DNA of 64,000 nt from Pseudarthrobacter defluvii (GTDB taxonomy: Bacteria; Actinomycetota; Actinomycetes; Actinomycetales; Micrococcaceae): assembly GCF_030816725.1 (NCBI RefSeq), contig NZ_JAUSYG010000001.1, forward strand, positions 3,720,001-3,784,000, in the 5' to 3' direction. A program made the position numbers and the translations under genes. Below are positions 18,533-26,507 of the stretch, piece after piece. Each line of letters opens with the position of its first letter. Position 1 is the stretch's first letter. The notes beneath the pieces were generated by a model that did no database searches, had not been told where the DNA came from, and worked only from the letters and a program-made list of their open reading frames with translations.

Positions 18533-18751
18533 TCAGCCTTCCAGGTCTTCGCGGCGTACGGCGTAGTGGTGCCCGGTTGAATCGGTTTCCACCACGAAAT
18601 GCGTGAGTTCCTCTTCGGAGGCCTGTTCGAATTCATCGTGTTTGTGCACCACCGGCGCATCGGCATCCAGCCGGGTGGCAGGACCGAAGACGAAGCGAAG
18701 CCTCTCAGTCAGGCTCATGAAACCGTTGAGGACATGTGCCACTGTTTCCAC
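18533..18751 (-). CDS. Small conserved protein, FGPA-R type (1)
   Basis: 72 residues from a GTG at 18751; an ATG at 18718 is an alternative and would start directly at MSLTERLRFVFGPATR. It ends VVETDSTGHHYAVRREDLEG. No known domain is recognised. It shares LR-x-x-FGPA-T/S-R with the next small gene upstream (18860-19102), and both end with a short segment that looks like a beta hairpin built on a T-x-G-x-x-Y pattern. A soluble cytoplasmic protein, function unknown. Confidence 0.6.
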   Translation of the reverse strand: METVAHVLNGFMSLTERLRFVFGPATRLDADAPVVHKHDEFEQASEEELTHFVVETDSTGHHYAVRREDLEG

Positions 18752-18859
18752 CCCCTTCCCGAACCTCGGGCGAAAGTGCTGCCGGCTCCGGCAGGAGCCA
18801 GTGCCCTTATTTTATGCCCGGGCAGCGAAAAAGGCGCTGGTGCGCGAAGGGTTGAATCG

Positions 18860-19102
18860 CTAGCGCAGTGAACGGTCTTCGGGGTTCCTTGGAACCACGT
18901 AGGTGCTGCCGTCCGGCCTGGTGATGGTTTCCCACTGCTGCGTCTCCGCCTGGCGCTGGGCAAGCAGCCTGCGGTTCTCCTCGGTCATGTCGTGCCCCAG
19001 GGCGGTACGGCTGGCGGGCCCAAAGATTGCCCTCAGCTTCCCTGTGGCGCGCATGAAGCGCTGGGAGGCGTTGCCCTTGTCTGCGGACTTGTCCCTGCCC
19101 AT
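18860..19102 (-). CDS. Small conserved protein, FGPA-R type (2)
   Basis: 80 residues from the ATG at 19102 with GGAAGG 9-10 nt upstream; the longer frame to 19279 runs into the OhrR gene and is rejected. Basic N-terminus, then GKLRAIFGPASRTALGHDM, a charged helix (EENRRLLAQRQAETQQWE) and ITRPDGSTYVVPRN. It resembles the 72-residue neighbour. It is transcribed divergently from the OhrR-type gene, with the palindromic operator between, so it may be under the same control. Function unknown. Confidence 0.7.
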   Translation of the reverse strand: MGRDKSADKGNASQRFMRATGKLRAIFGPASRTALGHDMTEENRRLLAQRQAETQQWETITRPDGSTYVVPRNPEDRSLR

Positions 19103-19139
19103 CAAGAAGATCCTTCCACTTACCTTCACCTCCATTAAA

Positions 19140-19162
19140 TGTACACTAATGATTAGTGCACT
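19140..19162. promoter_or_regulatory. Palindromic operator for the OhrR-type regulator
   Basis: CACTAAT (19144-19150) and ATTAGTG (19152-19158) form a perfect 7+1+7 palindrome, extended imperfectly to TGTACACTA...TAGTGCACTA. It sits between the two divergent starts and ends 20 nt before the regulator's ATG. AT-rich palindromes of this size are typical MarR/OhrR sites. Confidence 0.65.
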
Positions 19163-19178
19163 AACAGTTGGAGGAGCC

Positions 19179-19661
19179 ATGACCGCCACAGCGGCAACGG
19201 AAGCAAAGACAGACGCAGCGGCACCAGCAAACCAGGAGGAAGACCTGCTCCTGGAACACCAACTCTGCTTTGCGCTCACAGTGGCCTCGCGCAGCGTGGT
19301 GGGCGCCTACAAGCCCGTGCTCGAGAAGCTCAACCTCACCCATCCGCAGTACCTGGTAATGCTCTGCCTGTGGGAAAGCAGCCCACGGACAGTGCGGAAC
19401 ATTAGTGAGTCACTTGCGCAGGAACCAGCCACCATTTCCCCACTCCTGCGCCGGCTGGAGGCTGCGGAACTGATCACCCGGCGTCGAGCGGACGGCAATG
19501 AACGCGCCCTCGCCGTCGACCTGACTCCTAAAGGGGCTGCCCTGCGGCAACAGGCACTGCGGGTACCGGGAACCATGATGGAGCGGCTGGGGCTGACCCG
19601 CGAACAGGTCGCTGAACTGCACGCCTCCATGATGGGGCTGATTGCTGCCACCTCACAGTGA
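19179..19661 (+). CDS. MarR-family regulator, OhrR type
   Basis: 160 residues from the ATG at 19179, with GGAGGAG directly upstream. The segment EHQLCFALTVASRSVV matches the OhrR N-terminus including the reactive Cys (LCFAL), and YKPVLEKLNLTHPQYLVMLCLWE is the following OhrR signature with both peroxide-sensing tyrosines in place. The winged helix follows (SESLAQEPATISPLLRRLEAAELITRRR). OhrR proteins are organic-peroxide sensors that release DNA when the Cys is oxidised. The usual ohr peroxidase gene is not adjacent. Confidence 0.88.
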   Translation: MTATAATEAKTDAAAPANQEEDLLLEHQLCFALTVASRSVVGAYKPVLEKLNLTHPQYLVMLCLWESSPRTVRNISESLAQEPATISPLLRRLEAAELITRRRADGNERALAVDLTPKGAALRQQALRVPGTMMERLGLTREQVAELHASMMGLIAATSQ

Positions 19662-19736
19662 GTGATTGCGGCCAAACAGAAACCTGCCGGACTTGGCCAA
19701 GCGACTAGAATTACTGGACGAACGAGAGGTGGACTG

Positions 19737-20318
19737 ATGCGCAATTTTCGGACACTCGCAGTCTTCCTGGCCGTGACTGCCGGGTTGATTTCCGGTTGCA
19801 GTGGTACCCCTAACGGCGGCACGTCCGGATCCGCAGCGCCCTCCACCGGCCCGGGCGGCTCCGCCACCTCATCGGCGGGTTCCCCTGCAGCTTCTGCCAC
19901 CCCCTCCCCTGACACTGAGACCTCCGCAGCGGCGCCGGCACCGGCCACCTCGCGCCCAAGCGCCGGCCCGGGGCAGGGCAACGCTGAACTCGCAATCACG
20001 GTGGTGCCGTCCCAGGGCGCACCGGAAGTGGACTACACCCTGGTCTGCACCTCAGGGACACCGGCGGCGGAAAGCAGCCATCCCAATGCTGCCGCGGCCT
20101 GTGCCGCCCTGAAGGCAAACCCTGGGATAGCGGCTCCGGCGACACCGGGAAGCTCGCAGCCCTGCACGCAGCAGTACGGCGGTCCCCAGAAAGCCACCAT
20201 CACGGGAATGGTGGACGGTGTTGCCGTGGAGTCATCCTTTGCCCGTACCAATGGATGCGAAATCAGCGCGTGGAACGCCGCGAAGGACGTATTGGGCGCG
20301 GCCGGTGGAGCCTCTTAA
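19737..20318 (+). CDS. Lipoprotein with subtilisin-inhibitor-like (SSI) domain
   Basis: 193 residues. A lipoprotein signal peptide ends in the lipobox ISGC (Cys at about residue 21), followed by a ~65-residue Ser/Thr/Pro/Gly/Ala spacer and a C-terminal SSI-like domain. That domain keeps four Cys in the two-disulfide pattern (LVC ... AAC, QPC ... NGC) and the characteristic CTQQYGGPQKATITG. SSI proteins inhibit subtilisin-type serine proteases. A TAGAAT box and GAGAGGTGG ribosome site precede the ATG. Its last 14 nt overlap the next gene. Confidence 0.85.
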   Translation: MRNFRTLAVFLAVTAGLISGCSGTPNGGTSGSAAPSTGPGGSATSSAGSPAASATPSPDTETSAAAPAPATSRPSAGPGQGNAELAITVVPSQGAPEVDYTLVCTSGTPAAESSHPNAAAACAALKANPGIAAPATPGSSQPCTQQYGGPQKATITGMVDGVAVESSFARTNGCEISAWNAAKDVLGAAGGAS

Positions 20319-21225
20319 CCTGCTGGCGGCGGACGTTGCGCGGGACCGGGAGGAAGCCCACCTGCAGCGCGTCAGCCGTTATGCCGATCCGTACCTGGCC
20401 CGCAGGTCAGCCGGGAAGAAACACCCCGTGGAGGACTTCCTCTTCACCTATTACACCCAGAAGCCCGGCCAGCTGAAGCGCTGGCACCCGGGTGCCGGCG
20501 CAGTCCTCACCGGCGGCCAGGCATCGGCCCGCATGGGGTGGAAGCATTACCGGGCGCTCGACGACGTCGAACTTGCCTCCCTGGGATTGGCTGCGGGAAG
20601 CACCGCGGTCACCTTCGATCGGGGCGCCTTCCTGGCAGACCGCCAGGAAGCAGTGACCTTCGCCGACATCATCCTTCGCGGCACCGCCGCCAGGCCCGCG
20701 CAGTTCGGCTGCTTTGGGCTGCACGAGTGGGCCATGGTCTACCGGCAGGAAAAGTTCGACCTCCGCCATGAGTACCTGCAGCTCCGGCTCGGTGCGGCCG
20801 GCACGGACAAGGTGGTGGAGGACAACAGGATCCGCTGCACCCACTTCGACGCCTTCCGGTTCTACACCCCGGACGCCATACCCCTCAACGAGCATTCCCC
20901 CAGCCGGGAAACCCAGCGCCACATGGAACAGCCCGGCTGCCTGCACGCCAACATGGACCTTTACAAGTGGGCCTACAAACTGCTGCCCGCGCTGTCCAGC
21001 GAACTGGTCATGGACTGCTTTGAACTGTCGTGGCGGATCAGGGCCATGGACATGCAGGCGTCGCCCTACGACCTGGCCGACTGGGGCTACCCCGCCATTC
21101 CCATCGAGACGCCCCACGGTAAGGCTGCCTACGTTGAGCACCAGCGTGCCTTTGCAGCGGAAGCGGGAATCCTGAGGCAAAGGCTAGCGGCCGAGCTTGG
21201 CGCCATGGCAGGCGCATCACGGTGA
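20305..21225 (+). CDS. Conserved actinobacterial protein annotated as 3-methyladenine DNA glycosylase
   Basis: 306 residues from a GTG at 20305 that overlaps the lipoprotein stop. Conserved blocks include KHPVEDFLFTYYTQKPGQLKRWHPG and GCFGLHEWAMVY, and late LADWGYPAIPIETP. Proteins of this family carry the 3-methyladenine DNA glycosylase name in databases, but I see neither the AlkA helix-hairpin-helix nor AAG motifs, so the enzymatic assignment is weak. No signal peptide. Start and stop overlap with both neighbours (14 nt and 4 nt), so the three genes form a tightly coupled unit. Confidence 0.6.
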   Translation: MEPLNLLAADVARDREEAHLQRVSRYADPYLARRSAGKKHPVEDFLFTYYTQKPGQLKRWHPGAGAVLTGGQASARMGWKHYRALDDVELASLGLAAGSTAVTFDRGAFLADRQEAVTFADIILRGTAARPAQFGCFGLHEWAMVYRQEKFDLRHEYLQLRLGAAGTDKVVEDNRIRCTHFDAFRFYTPDAIPLNEHSPSRETQRHMEQPGCLHANMDLYKWAYKLLPALSSELVMDCFELSWRIRAMDMQASPYDLADWGYPAIPIETPHGKAAYVEHQRAFAAEAGILRQRLAAELGAMAGASR

Positions 21226-21554
21226 TCGACCTGACCATCAGCATCCGTGAGGACCCGGAAGCTCCCGAACACGTATTCCGCCTGCTCGCCACGGCGGGCC
21301 GTCCGGATGACGGGACCACTTTGCCGGATCCCGGGGCAGCCCTGGCTGCCGTGGAGCGGTACGGCGAGAACATCTTCTTCCCCAAGCCGGGACCGCCCAA
21401 GCTGTGCACCCAGCAGTATGGCGGCCCGCAGGTTGCCACTGTCACAGGCACGTTCCGTGGGCGCACCGTGCACTCAACATTCAGCCGCACCGACGGCTGC
21501 GAAATCGCACGCTGGAAGGCCATGGCCCCCTTGTTGGGCGGCACGGCCACCTAG
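21222..21554 (+). CDS. Cytoplasmic SSI-like domain protein
   Basis: 110 residues from a GTG at 21222 that overlaps the upstream stop (GTGA). It has no signal peptide. The C-terminal half CTQQYGGPQVATVTGTFRGR ... FSRTDGCEIARWK is clearly paralogous to the lipoprotein two genes upstream. Only the second Cys pair is kept; the first pair is replaced (VFRLLATAG and PGAALAAVE in the corresponding places). Loss of one disulfide fits a reducing, intracellular location. Whether it inhibits any protease is unknown. Confidence 0.75.
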   Translation: MIDLTISIREDPEAPEHVFRLLATAGRPDDGTTLPDPGAALAAVERYGENIFFPKPGPPKLCTQQYGGPQVATVTGTFRGRTVHSTFSRTDGCEIARWKAMAPLLGGTAT

Positions 21555-21591
21555 CCTTCGGGGCGCAGGACGGAAAGGCTGAAGAACGAAA

Positions 21592-21628
21592 AAGGTCCCG
21601 GGCGGCCTGACGACCACCCGGGACCTTC
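21592..21628. terminator. Bidirectional terminator between SSI-like operon and subtilase
   Basis: AAGGTCCCGGG (21592-21602) pairs with CCCGGGACCTT (21617-21627). It is placed between two converging genes. Confidence 0.85.
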
Positions 21629-21643
21629 CTTGTTCCTGCCTGC

Positions 21644-24600
21644 TCAGGTGGCGGGCACCGCCTGAGCCAGGCCAATCTGGGGAGCGCCGGCAGGGGCAGG
21701 TGCAGAGCCAGCTCCCACCTGGACGTTCACCCAGGTCTTGATGCCGTTGCTGCCAAGGCTCAGCCGCGAGAGGTAGGACCCCTCAGCGAGCCCCGTCCAG
21801 TTCAGCGTCGCCGAGGTGGCTGTTCCATTCGGCGCCACGATGGGGTTCGGGTTCACCGTAAGGTTGCCCGCGTCCCCTGCGAACGTAACGGCCTGGACGG
21901 ACGCGGTGGCCGCTCCCTTGTCCGGTGTGGCGTACAGGTTGGCCACCACGTAGTAGGTTCCGGCCCGCGGCGACTCGATGTCCAGGAACTCACTGGCAGA
22001 TGCCGTGGCCACCTGCGTGGCCGTCAGCCCGCCCGAACCGTTGGGTGCGTAGACCACCATGTCCCAGTCGACGTCGTTCGACTGCGCCTGGACGCCCATC
22101 CGGGCAAACGCGGCGCCCGCGGGCACTTTCACCTGAAGCAGGGCGTTGTGCGCGTCATTCGTTGGCGCGTACTCGCCGGGGGTTTTGGTGATCGCGGTCT
22201 GGCTCAGCGGCGCCAGGCCCTCCACACCGACGGCGATGGGGCTGTCGGAGCCCGACACGAGGTTCATCGTCCCGCTGCCGGTGCCGGTGGGCGAACTGAA
22301 CGAGAACGACGGCGCAATCTGGGCGTCCACCGGGCGGACTGCGATAGGTGACGTCACCGTCCGCGGGCCCTTCCAGGTGAGGCTGCCGGTGCTGAATTTG
22401 CCCACCGGTGCACTGACGTTCCGAATGGTTACGGTCACTTCGCGGGTCTGGCCGGCCTTGGCGAAGTTCAGGGCCTTGGGTTCAACATTGACGTTGAAGC
22501 CCGGCATGTTCACCTCGGGCCGGTACAAGCCCGGAACCAGTGCGGTCAGCTTGCGCTTCACCTGGACCTCGCCCACCAAACTGCCCAGGGCGATGGAGGG
22601 CACGTTCAGGTCGCGGGCAGCAATACTGCCTGCCTGCGGAGCGCCGGTGGCCACGCCCTGGCCGTTCAGGAAGCCGAGCCAGTCATTCATACCGGAGTCG
22701 AACACCAGACCGGGATCGACGACACGGGTGGAATCAATGTGCCCGGCGCCGCCCTGGAAGGGATCAGTGTTGGGCGAACCGTCAGCGTTGACCAGCGGGT
22801 AGGCGGTGGTCATCATGGCCGATTTCACCATGGCGGGGGTCCACTTGGGCTGCTTGCCCAGCACCAGGGCGCCGAAACCGGCAATATGCGGGGCGGCCAT
22901 GGAGGTACCGGACATGAAACCGAACTGGTCGCCGTGGTTGCCGATGGTGGAAACGCCGGCCAGGACGTTGACGCCCGGGGCCGAAATGTCCGGCTTCAGC
23001 AGGTCGCCGCCGGAGGCAAGGGTGGGTCCTCGGGATGAGAAGCCTGCAATCTGGGGCGCCGGGGCGGGGGGAAGGCCGGTCAGGTCGCCCTTGACCAGGC
23101 TGACCGTCAGCGCCGGGTTGGCTTCCAGCTTGGACTTCAGTTCCAGGCTCTTGGGGGCGTTGACGTGGACAGTGGGGATGACGTGGTTGTCGGCGTCCTC
23201 GGAGCTGCTGGTCAGGTTCACCAGGATCATGCCCACGCCGCCCTTGTCCAGGACTTCCTGGCTCTTGGCGGTCCGGTCCACCACACCGCGGTCGCAGAGC
23301 ACCACCTTGCCGGCCACCTTGGTGGCATCAAGGGTTCCGGGGCCGCACAGGTTGGGGTTCACGGCGCCCGCGGCGGCGGCCGCGGCAGCAACGATGACGG
23401 GCTTGTTTGCCACTTCGGACTTCATGATGGACGCGCCGCGGTACAGCGATCCATCAGAGACCTTGACCGTTCCCAGCAGGTCACTTGGAAAGGTGGAGGC
23501 AGCAACGGTGGTCAGCCACGGAGAAGCGTGGTTCACGGTGGAAGCCGTGGGACCGGAGTTTCCGGCAGAGGCCGACACAAAGATGCCCGCGGCGGCAGCG
23601 TTCAGGAAGGCCAGCGCGACCGGGTCCGTGGTGCTGTTGTTGTTGCCCGAAATGGAGTAGTTCAAAACATCTACGCCGTCTTTAATGGCTGCGTCAACGG
23701 CCTCCACGGAAGCTGACGAGTAGCAGCCGCCCGTGTCCGGGTTGGTGTCCTCCCAGCAGATCTTGTAGACGGAGACTTTGGCGGCGGGGGCAACACCCGA
23801 GCTCTTGCCGAAGCTGGCTCCGCCGATCACCTGCTCAATGTTGGCGTTGCCCGCCGCGGTGGTGGCGGTGTGGGTGCCGTGGCTGCCGACGTCCACCGGG
23901 GAGATCTGCTCTTCCGGTGCCCGGCTTCCCGGTGCCACGTACTGAAGGAAGGCATCGGCGAAGTAACGGGCGCCAATGACCTTTGAGTTACAGAGGGAGC
24001 CGTCAAAGGCAGCCCCGGTCCCCTCGCCTTTTTGGCATTCACCCTCGAACGTGGTGCCGTCAGCTTTCAGCATGGCGATCTTGCCGTCACTGGTCCCGTA
24101 GGGGACACCAACCTGCGGGCTGCCTTGCAGCGGCTTCAGCGGTTCACCCTGGAGGAAAGGATTGTCCGGTGCGTAGCCGGAGTCGATGACGCCCACCACC
24201 ACACCCTTCCCGGCGTTGGCTTCTCCGCCGAACTGCTTGGCCCAGGCGCCTTCAGGCCCCGTGAGCTTGAGGAAATCGGTGGTGGTGTAGTCAGGCTTGT
24301 TTTCGACGTCGGGCGCCACTGCCAGGACCCGGCTGTCCTTGGACAACGCGGCCGCCTGTGCCGCTGACAGTTCCGCGGTAAACCCGTTAAGTGCTGCGGT
24401 GTACTGCTTTTTGGGCGTCACCCCCTGGGCAGCTGCAACGTCACGCTGCTGGTTGCGCAGGTGGGCGTCGTAGGCCTTGAAGTTGGGACTTCCGGCGTCG
24501 AGCTTCCTGCCCTGCTGGGGCTTGGTTGCGCCCAGCCCGGCAGCGCCCCCTTCGTACGCGGCGGCAGCCGGCCCGGCGAGTACCACGATGTACCGGCCGT

Positions 24601-24790
24601 CCTTGAACTGACTGTCCTTTGCGGTGGAGGAAGCATTCCCCACTCCCTGGCCGTCAGGTGCCGCCAAAGCGGGACCCGCCGCCAGCGAGCTGAGGATAAG
24701 GGGCAACCCGACGGCCAGCGCGGCCGCCTTCCGGAGTCCCCCAGCCCGCATGGGGCTCTTTCCAGTTGATTTCACGTGCAACCCTTTCAC
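21644..24790 (-). CDS. Secreted S8 subtilisin-like serine protease
   Basis: 1048 residues. Signal peptide (RKAAALAVGLPLILSSLAAGPALA), inhibitor I9 propeptide (about 60-160, GRYIVVLAGP ... ALNGFTAEL), then the S8 domain with catalytic Asp in VVGVIDSGY, His in GSHGTHTATT and Ser in SGTSMAAPHIAGFG. A PA domain is inserted between His and Ser (DATKVAGKVVLCDRGVVDR). A C-terminal Fn3-like domain and a pre-peptidase-like beta domain follow. This is the layout of large cell-wall or extracellular subtilases. The GTG at 24790 gives a long n-region; the ATG at 24751 with GGAAAGAG upstream is a good alternative. It converges on the SSI-like operon. Confidence 0.92.
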   Translation of the reverse strand: MKGLHVKSTGKSPMRAGGLRKAAALAVGLPLILSSLAAGPALAAPDGQGVGNASSTAKDSQFKDGRYIVVLAGPAAAAYEGGAAGLGATKPQQGRKLDAGSPNFKAYDAHLRNQQRDVAAAQGVTPKKQYTAALNGFTAELSAAQAAALSKDSRVLAVAPDVENKPDYTTTDFLKLTGPEGAWAKQFGGEANAGKGVVVGVIDSGYAPDNPFLQGEPLKPLQGSPQVGVPYGTSDGKIAMLKADGTTFEGECQKGEGTGAAFDGSLCNSKVIGARYFADAFLQYVAPGSRAPEEQISPVDVGSHGTHTATTAAGNANIEQVIGGASFGKSSGVAPAAKVSVYKICWEDTNPDTGGCYSSASVEAVDAAIKDGVDVLNYSISGNNNSTTDPVALAFLNAAAAGIFVSASAGNSGPTASTVNHASPWLTTVAASTFPSDLLGTVKVSDGSLYRGASIMKSEVANKPVIVAAAAAAAGAVNPNLCGPGTLDATKVAGKVVLCDRGVVDRTAKSQEVLDKGGVGMILVNLTSSSEDADNHVIPTVHVNAPKSLELKSKLEANPALTVSLVKGDLTGLPPAPAPQIAGFSSRGPTLASGGDLLKPDISAPGVNVLAGVSTIGNHGDQFGFMSGTSMAAPHIAGFGALVLGKQPKWTPAMVKSAMMTTAYPLVNADGSPNTDPFQGGAGHIDSTRVVDPGLVFDSGMNDWLGFLNGQGVATGAPQAGSIAARDLNVPSIALGSLVGEVQVKRKLTALVPGLYRPEVNMPGFNVNVEPKALNFAKAGQTREVTVTIRNVSAPVGKFSTGSLTWKGPRTVTSPIAVRPVDAQIAPSFSFSSPTGTGSGTMNLVSGSDSPIAVGVEGLAPLSQTAITKTPGEYAPTNDAHNALLQVKVPAGAAFARMGVQAQSNDVDWDMVVYAPNGSGGLTATQVATASASEFLDIESPRAGTYYVVANLYATPDKGAATASVQAVTFAGDAGNLTVNPNPIVAPNGTATSATLNWTGLAEGSYLSRLSLGSNGIKTWVNVQVGAGSAPAPAGAPQIGLAQAVPAT

Positions 24791-24972
24791 GATGTGCCGC
24801 CCAATCTTGGTGGGCGCCCGAGCGACTGGAACTGCAGAGGAAATTACAGGTTTTGTAATTTGCTGAGACCAGACTGTTCACAGAGTACAGACTGAGAGCC
24901 CGTTATGACATAGGGCACATTTGGGAATTTTTCGCTTGTCATATCCGCCCCACCTGAAGCAGTGCGGGCACG

Positions 24973-24997
24973 AAAAAGGGCGCCCCGAAGGACGCCC
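24973..24997 (-). terminator. Rho-independent terminator of the small membrane protein gene
   Basis: On the minus strand GGGCG...CGCCC (24997-24978) is followed by five T residues at 24977-24973, 28 bp past the stop of the 25025-25210 gene. Confidence 0.75.
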
Positions 24998-25024
24998 AAA
25001 CGAGTGGGAGGTTGGCGCGCCGCT

Positions 25025-25210
25025 TTACCCGCGCGGCGTGCGCACCACATCACTGATCCATTGCCGGGTTTTTTCATCGAGGGGCCCGGCCACCCGCGTT
25101 TCACGGGCCAGCCGGTCTGCCTTCACCTTTTGGAACACCATCCGGCCCAGGCCGGCGAAGACCGCCGCCGCAACCATCGGCAACAGCACGGACTTTGAAT
25201 TCTCAGCCAT
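25025..25210 (-). CDS. Small single-span membrane protein
   Basis: 61 residues: short N-terminus, one hydrophobic segment (SVLLPMVAAAVFAGLGRMVF, about residues 7-26) and a basic/charged C-terminal tail (KVKADRLARETRV ... EKTRQWISDVV). Supported as a real gene by a TAGGAT box 6 nt upstream of the ATG (leaderless pattern) and by a clear terminator just downstream. No family recognised; function unknown. Confidence 0.65.
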   Translation of the reverse strand: MAENSKSVLLPMVAAAVFAGLGRMVFQKVKADRLARETRVAGPLDEKTRQWISDVVRTPRG

Positions 25211-25480
25211 TCCGCAATCCTAGTGAAGGCCTGCCGGCAACTCCATACCACTTCCCGGCAGCGGAGCCCCCCAGACATTTCCGCAGGCACCGCTGCCGCC
25301 AATGGCCCGAATGCAGGGGGACGCGCCGGGGCCGGTAGAATGGGAGGGCAAGCTCGCGGAGCGCCCGACCTCATGGTGAACCAATCGGCAGGTGACCACC
25401 TGTCCCCAACATCCCGGTACGGCGTGAGACGGCACCACTCCGCTGCGCCCTTACCCAAGCTCACGCACAGGAGTTACCGG

Positions 25481-25732
25481 ATGCCCCGGATCGTTGTTGA
25501 CGTCATGCCCAAGCCCGAGATTCTGGACCCGCAGGGGAAGGCAATCGTTGGCGCTCTCCCCCGGCTGGGCTTCACCAGCTTCAGCTCTGTCCGCCAGGGC
25601 AAGCGCTTCGAACTGACGGTCGACGGCGAGGTGACCGAGGAGATCCTGGCCCAGGCCCGTGACGCGGCCGAAACCCTCCTGTCCAACCCCGTCATTGAGG
25701 ACGTCGTCAACGTCGAGGTCGTCGAGGCCTGA
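25481..25732 (+). CDS. purS: Phosphoribosylformylglycinamidine synthase subunit PurS
   Basis: 83 residues from the ATG at 25481 with CAGGAG upstream. [21 protein letters not shown] and the LPRLGF ... VRQGKRFEL segment are diagnostic. PurS is the structural partner that joins PurQ glutaminase and PurL in the FGAM synthase complex (fourth step of purine synthesis). First gene of purSQL; a TAGAAT box near 25336 would give an untranslated leader of about 140 nt, in which I recognise no known riboswitch. Confidence 0.95.
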   Translation: MPRIVVDVMPKPEILDPQGKAIVGALPRLGFTSFSSVRQGKRFELTVDGEVTEEILAQARDAAETLLSNPVIEDVVNVEVVEA

Positions 25733-25733
25733 G

Positions 25734-26507
25734 ATGACTGAACTTCCCCTGATCGGCGAGGCCATCGCCGTCGCGGCTGAGCCTCGCCTCGCCGGCGCCC
25801 GGATCGGCGTCGTTACTTTCCCCGGCACCCTTGACGACCGGGACGCTGCCCGCGCAGTGCGCCTGGCCGGTGCCACCGCCGTCGAACTTTGGCACGGCGA
25901 CAACGAACTCGGTGACGTGGACGCCGTCATCATCCCCGGCGGTTTCTCCTATGGTGACTACCTCCGTGCCGGCGCCATCGCCCGCTTCGCACCGCTGATG
26001 TCCAAAATCATCGACGCTGCGAATTCTGACGCCAAGCTGCCCGTGCTCGGCATCTGCAACGGCTTCCAGATCCTCACCGAGTCGCACCTGCTGCCCGGTT
26101 CGATGATCAAGAACGACCACCTGAAATTCCTCTGCCGGGACCAGGTGCTGCGCGTTGAGAACACCAACACCGCGTGGACGCTGGACTACCAGGCGGGGCA
26201 GGAAATCACCATCCCGCTGAAGAACCAGGACGGCCAGTACATCGCGGACGAGAAAACCCTCGACGCCCTTGAGGCCGAGGGCCGCGTGGTGTTCCGCTAC
26301 GTGGGCTTCAACCCGAACGGTTCCCGCCGCGACATCGCCGGCATCTCCAACGCTGCCGGCAACGTGGTGGGCCTCATGCCGCACCCGGAGCACGCCGTGG
26401 AGCCGGGCTTCGGCCCCGAGTCACTGGACGGCATCGGCGGTTCCGACACCGACGGCCTGGGATTCTTCACCTCCGTACTGAACAAGATTGTGGGAGGCGA
26501 CAAGTGA
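25734..26507 (+). CDS. purQ: Phosphoribosylformylglycinamidine synthase subunit PurQ
   Basis: 257 residues from the ATG at 25734, 1 nt after the purS stop. Class I glutamine amidotransferase: nucleophile Cys in VLGICNGFQ, with His and Glu in [10 protein letters not shown]. It supplies ammonia to PurL. There are about 20 extra N-terminal residues before the conserved [11 protein letters not shown]. Confidence 0.95.
   Translation: MTELPLIGEAIAVAAEPRLAGARIGVVTFPGTLDDRDAARAVRLAGATAVELWHGDNELGDVDAVIIPGGFSYGDYLRAGAIARFAPLMSKIIDAANSDAKLPVLGICNGFQILTESHLLPGSMIKNDHLKFLCRDQVLRVENTNTAWTLDYQAGQEITIPLKNQDGQYIADEKTLDALEAEGRVVFRYVGFNPNGSRRDIAGISNAAGNVVGLMPHPEHAVEPGFGPESLDGIGGSDTDGLGFFTSVLNKIVGGDK

Noticed and set aside
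18903..19178. Upstream extension of the OhrR-type gene
   Set aside because: Would be antisense to the 80-residue gene and cross the operator; the ATG at 19179 has a perfect ribosome site.
25340..25480. Possible riboswitch in the purS leader
   Set aside because: The leader is about 140 nt long, but no purine, guanidine or other known core motif could be recognised.
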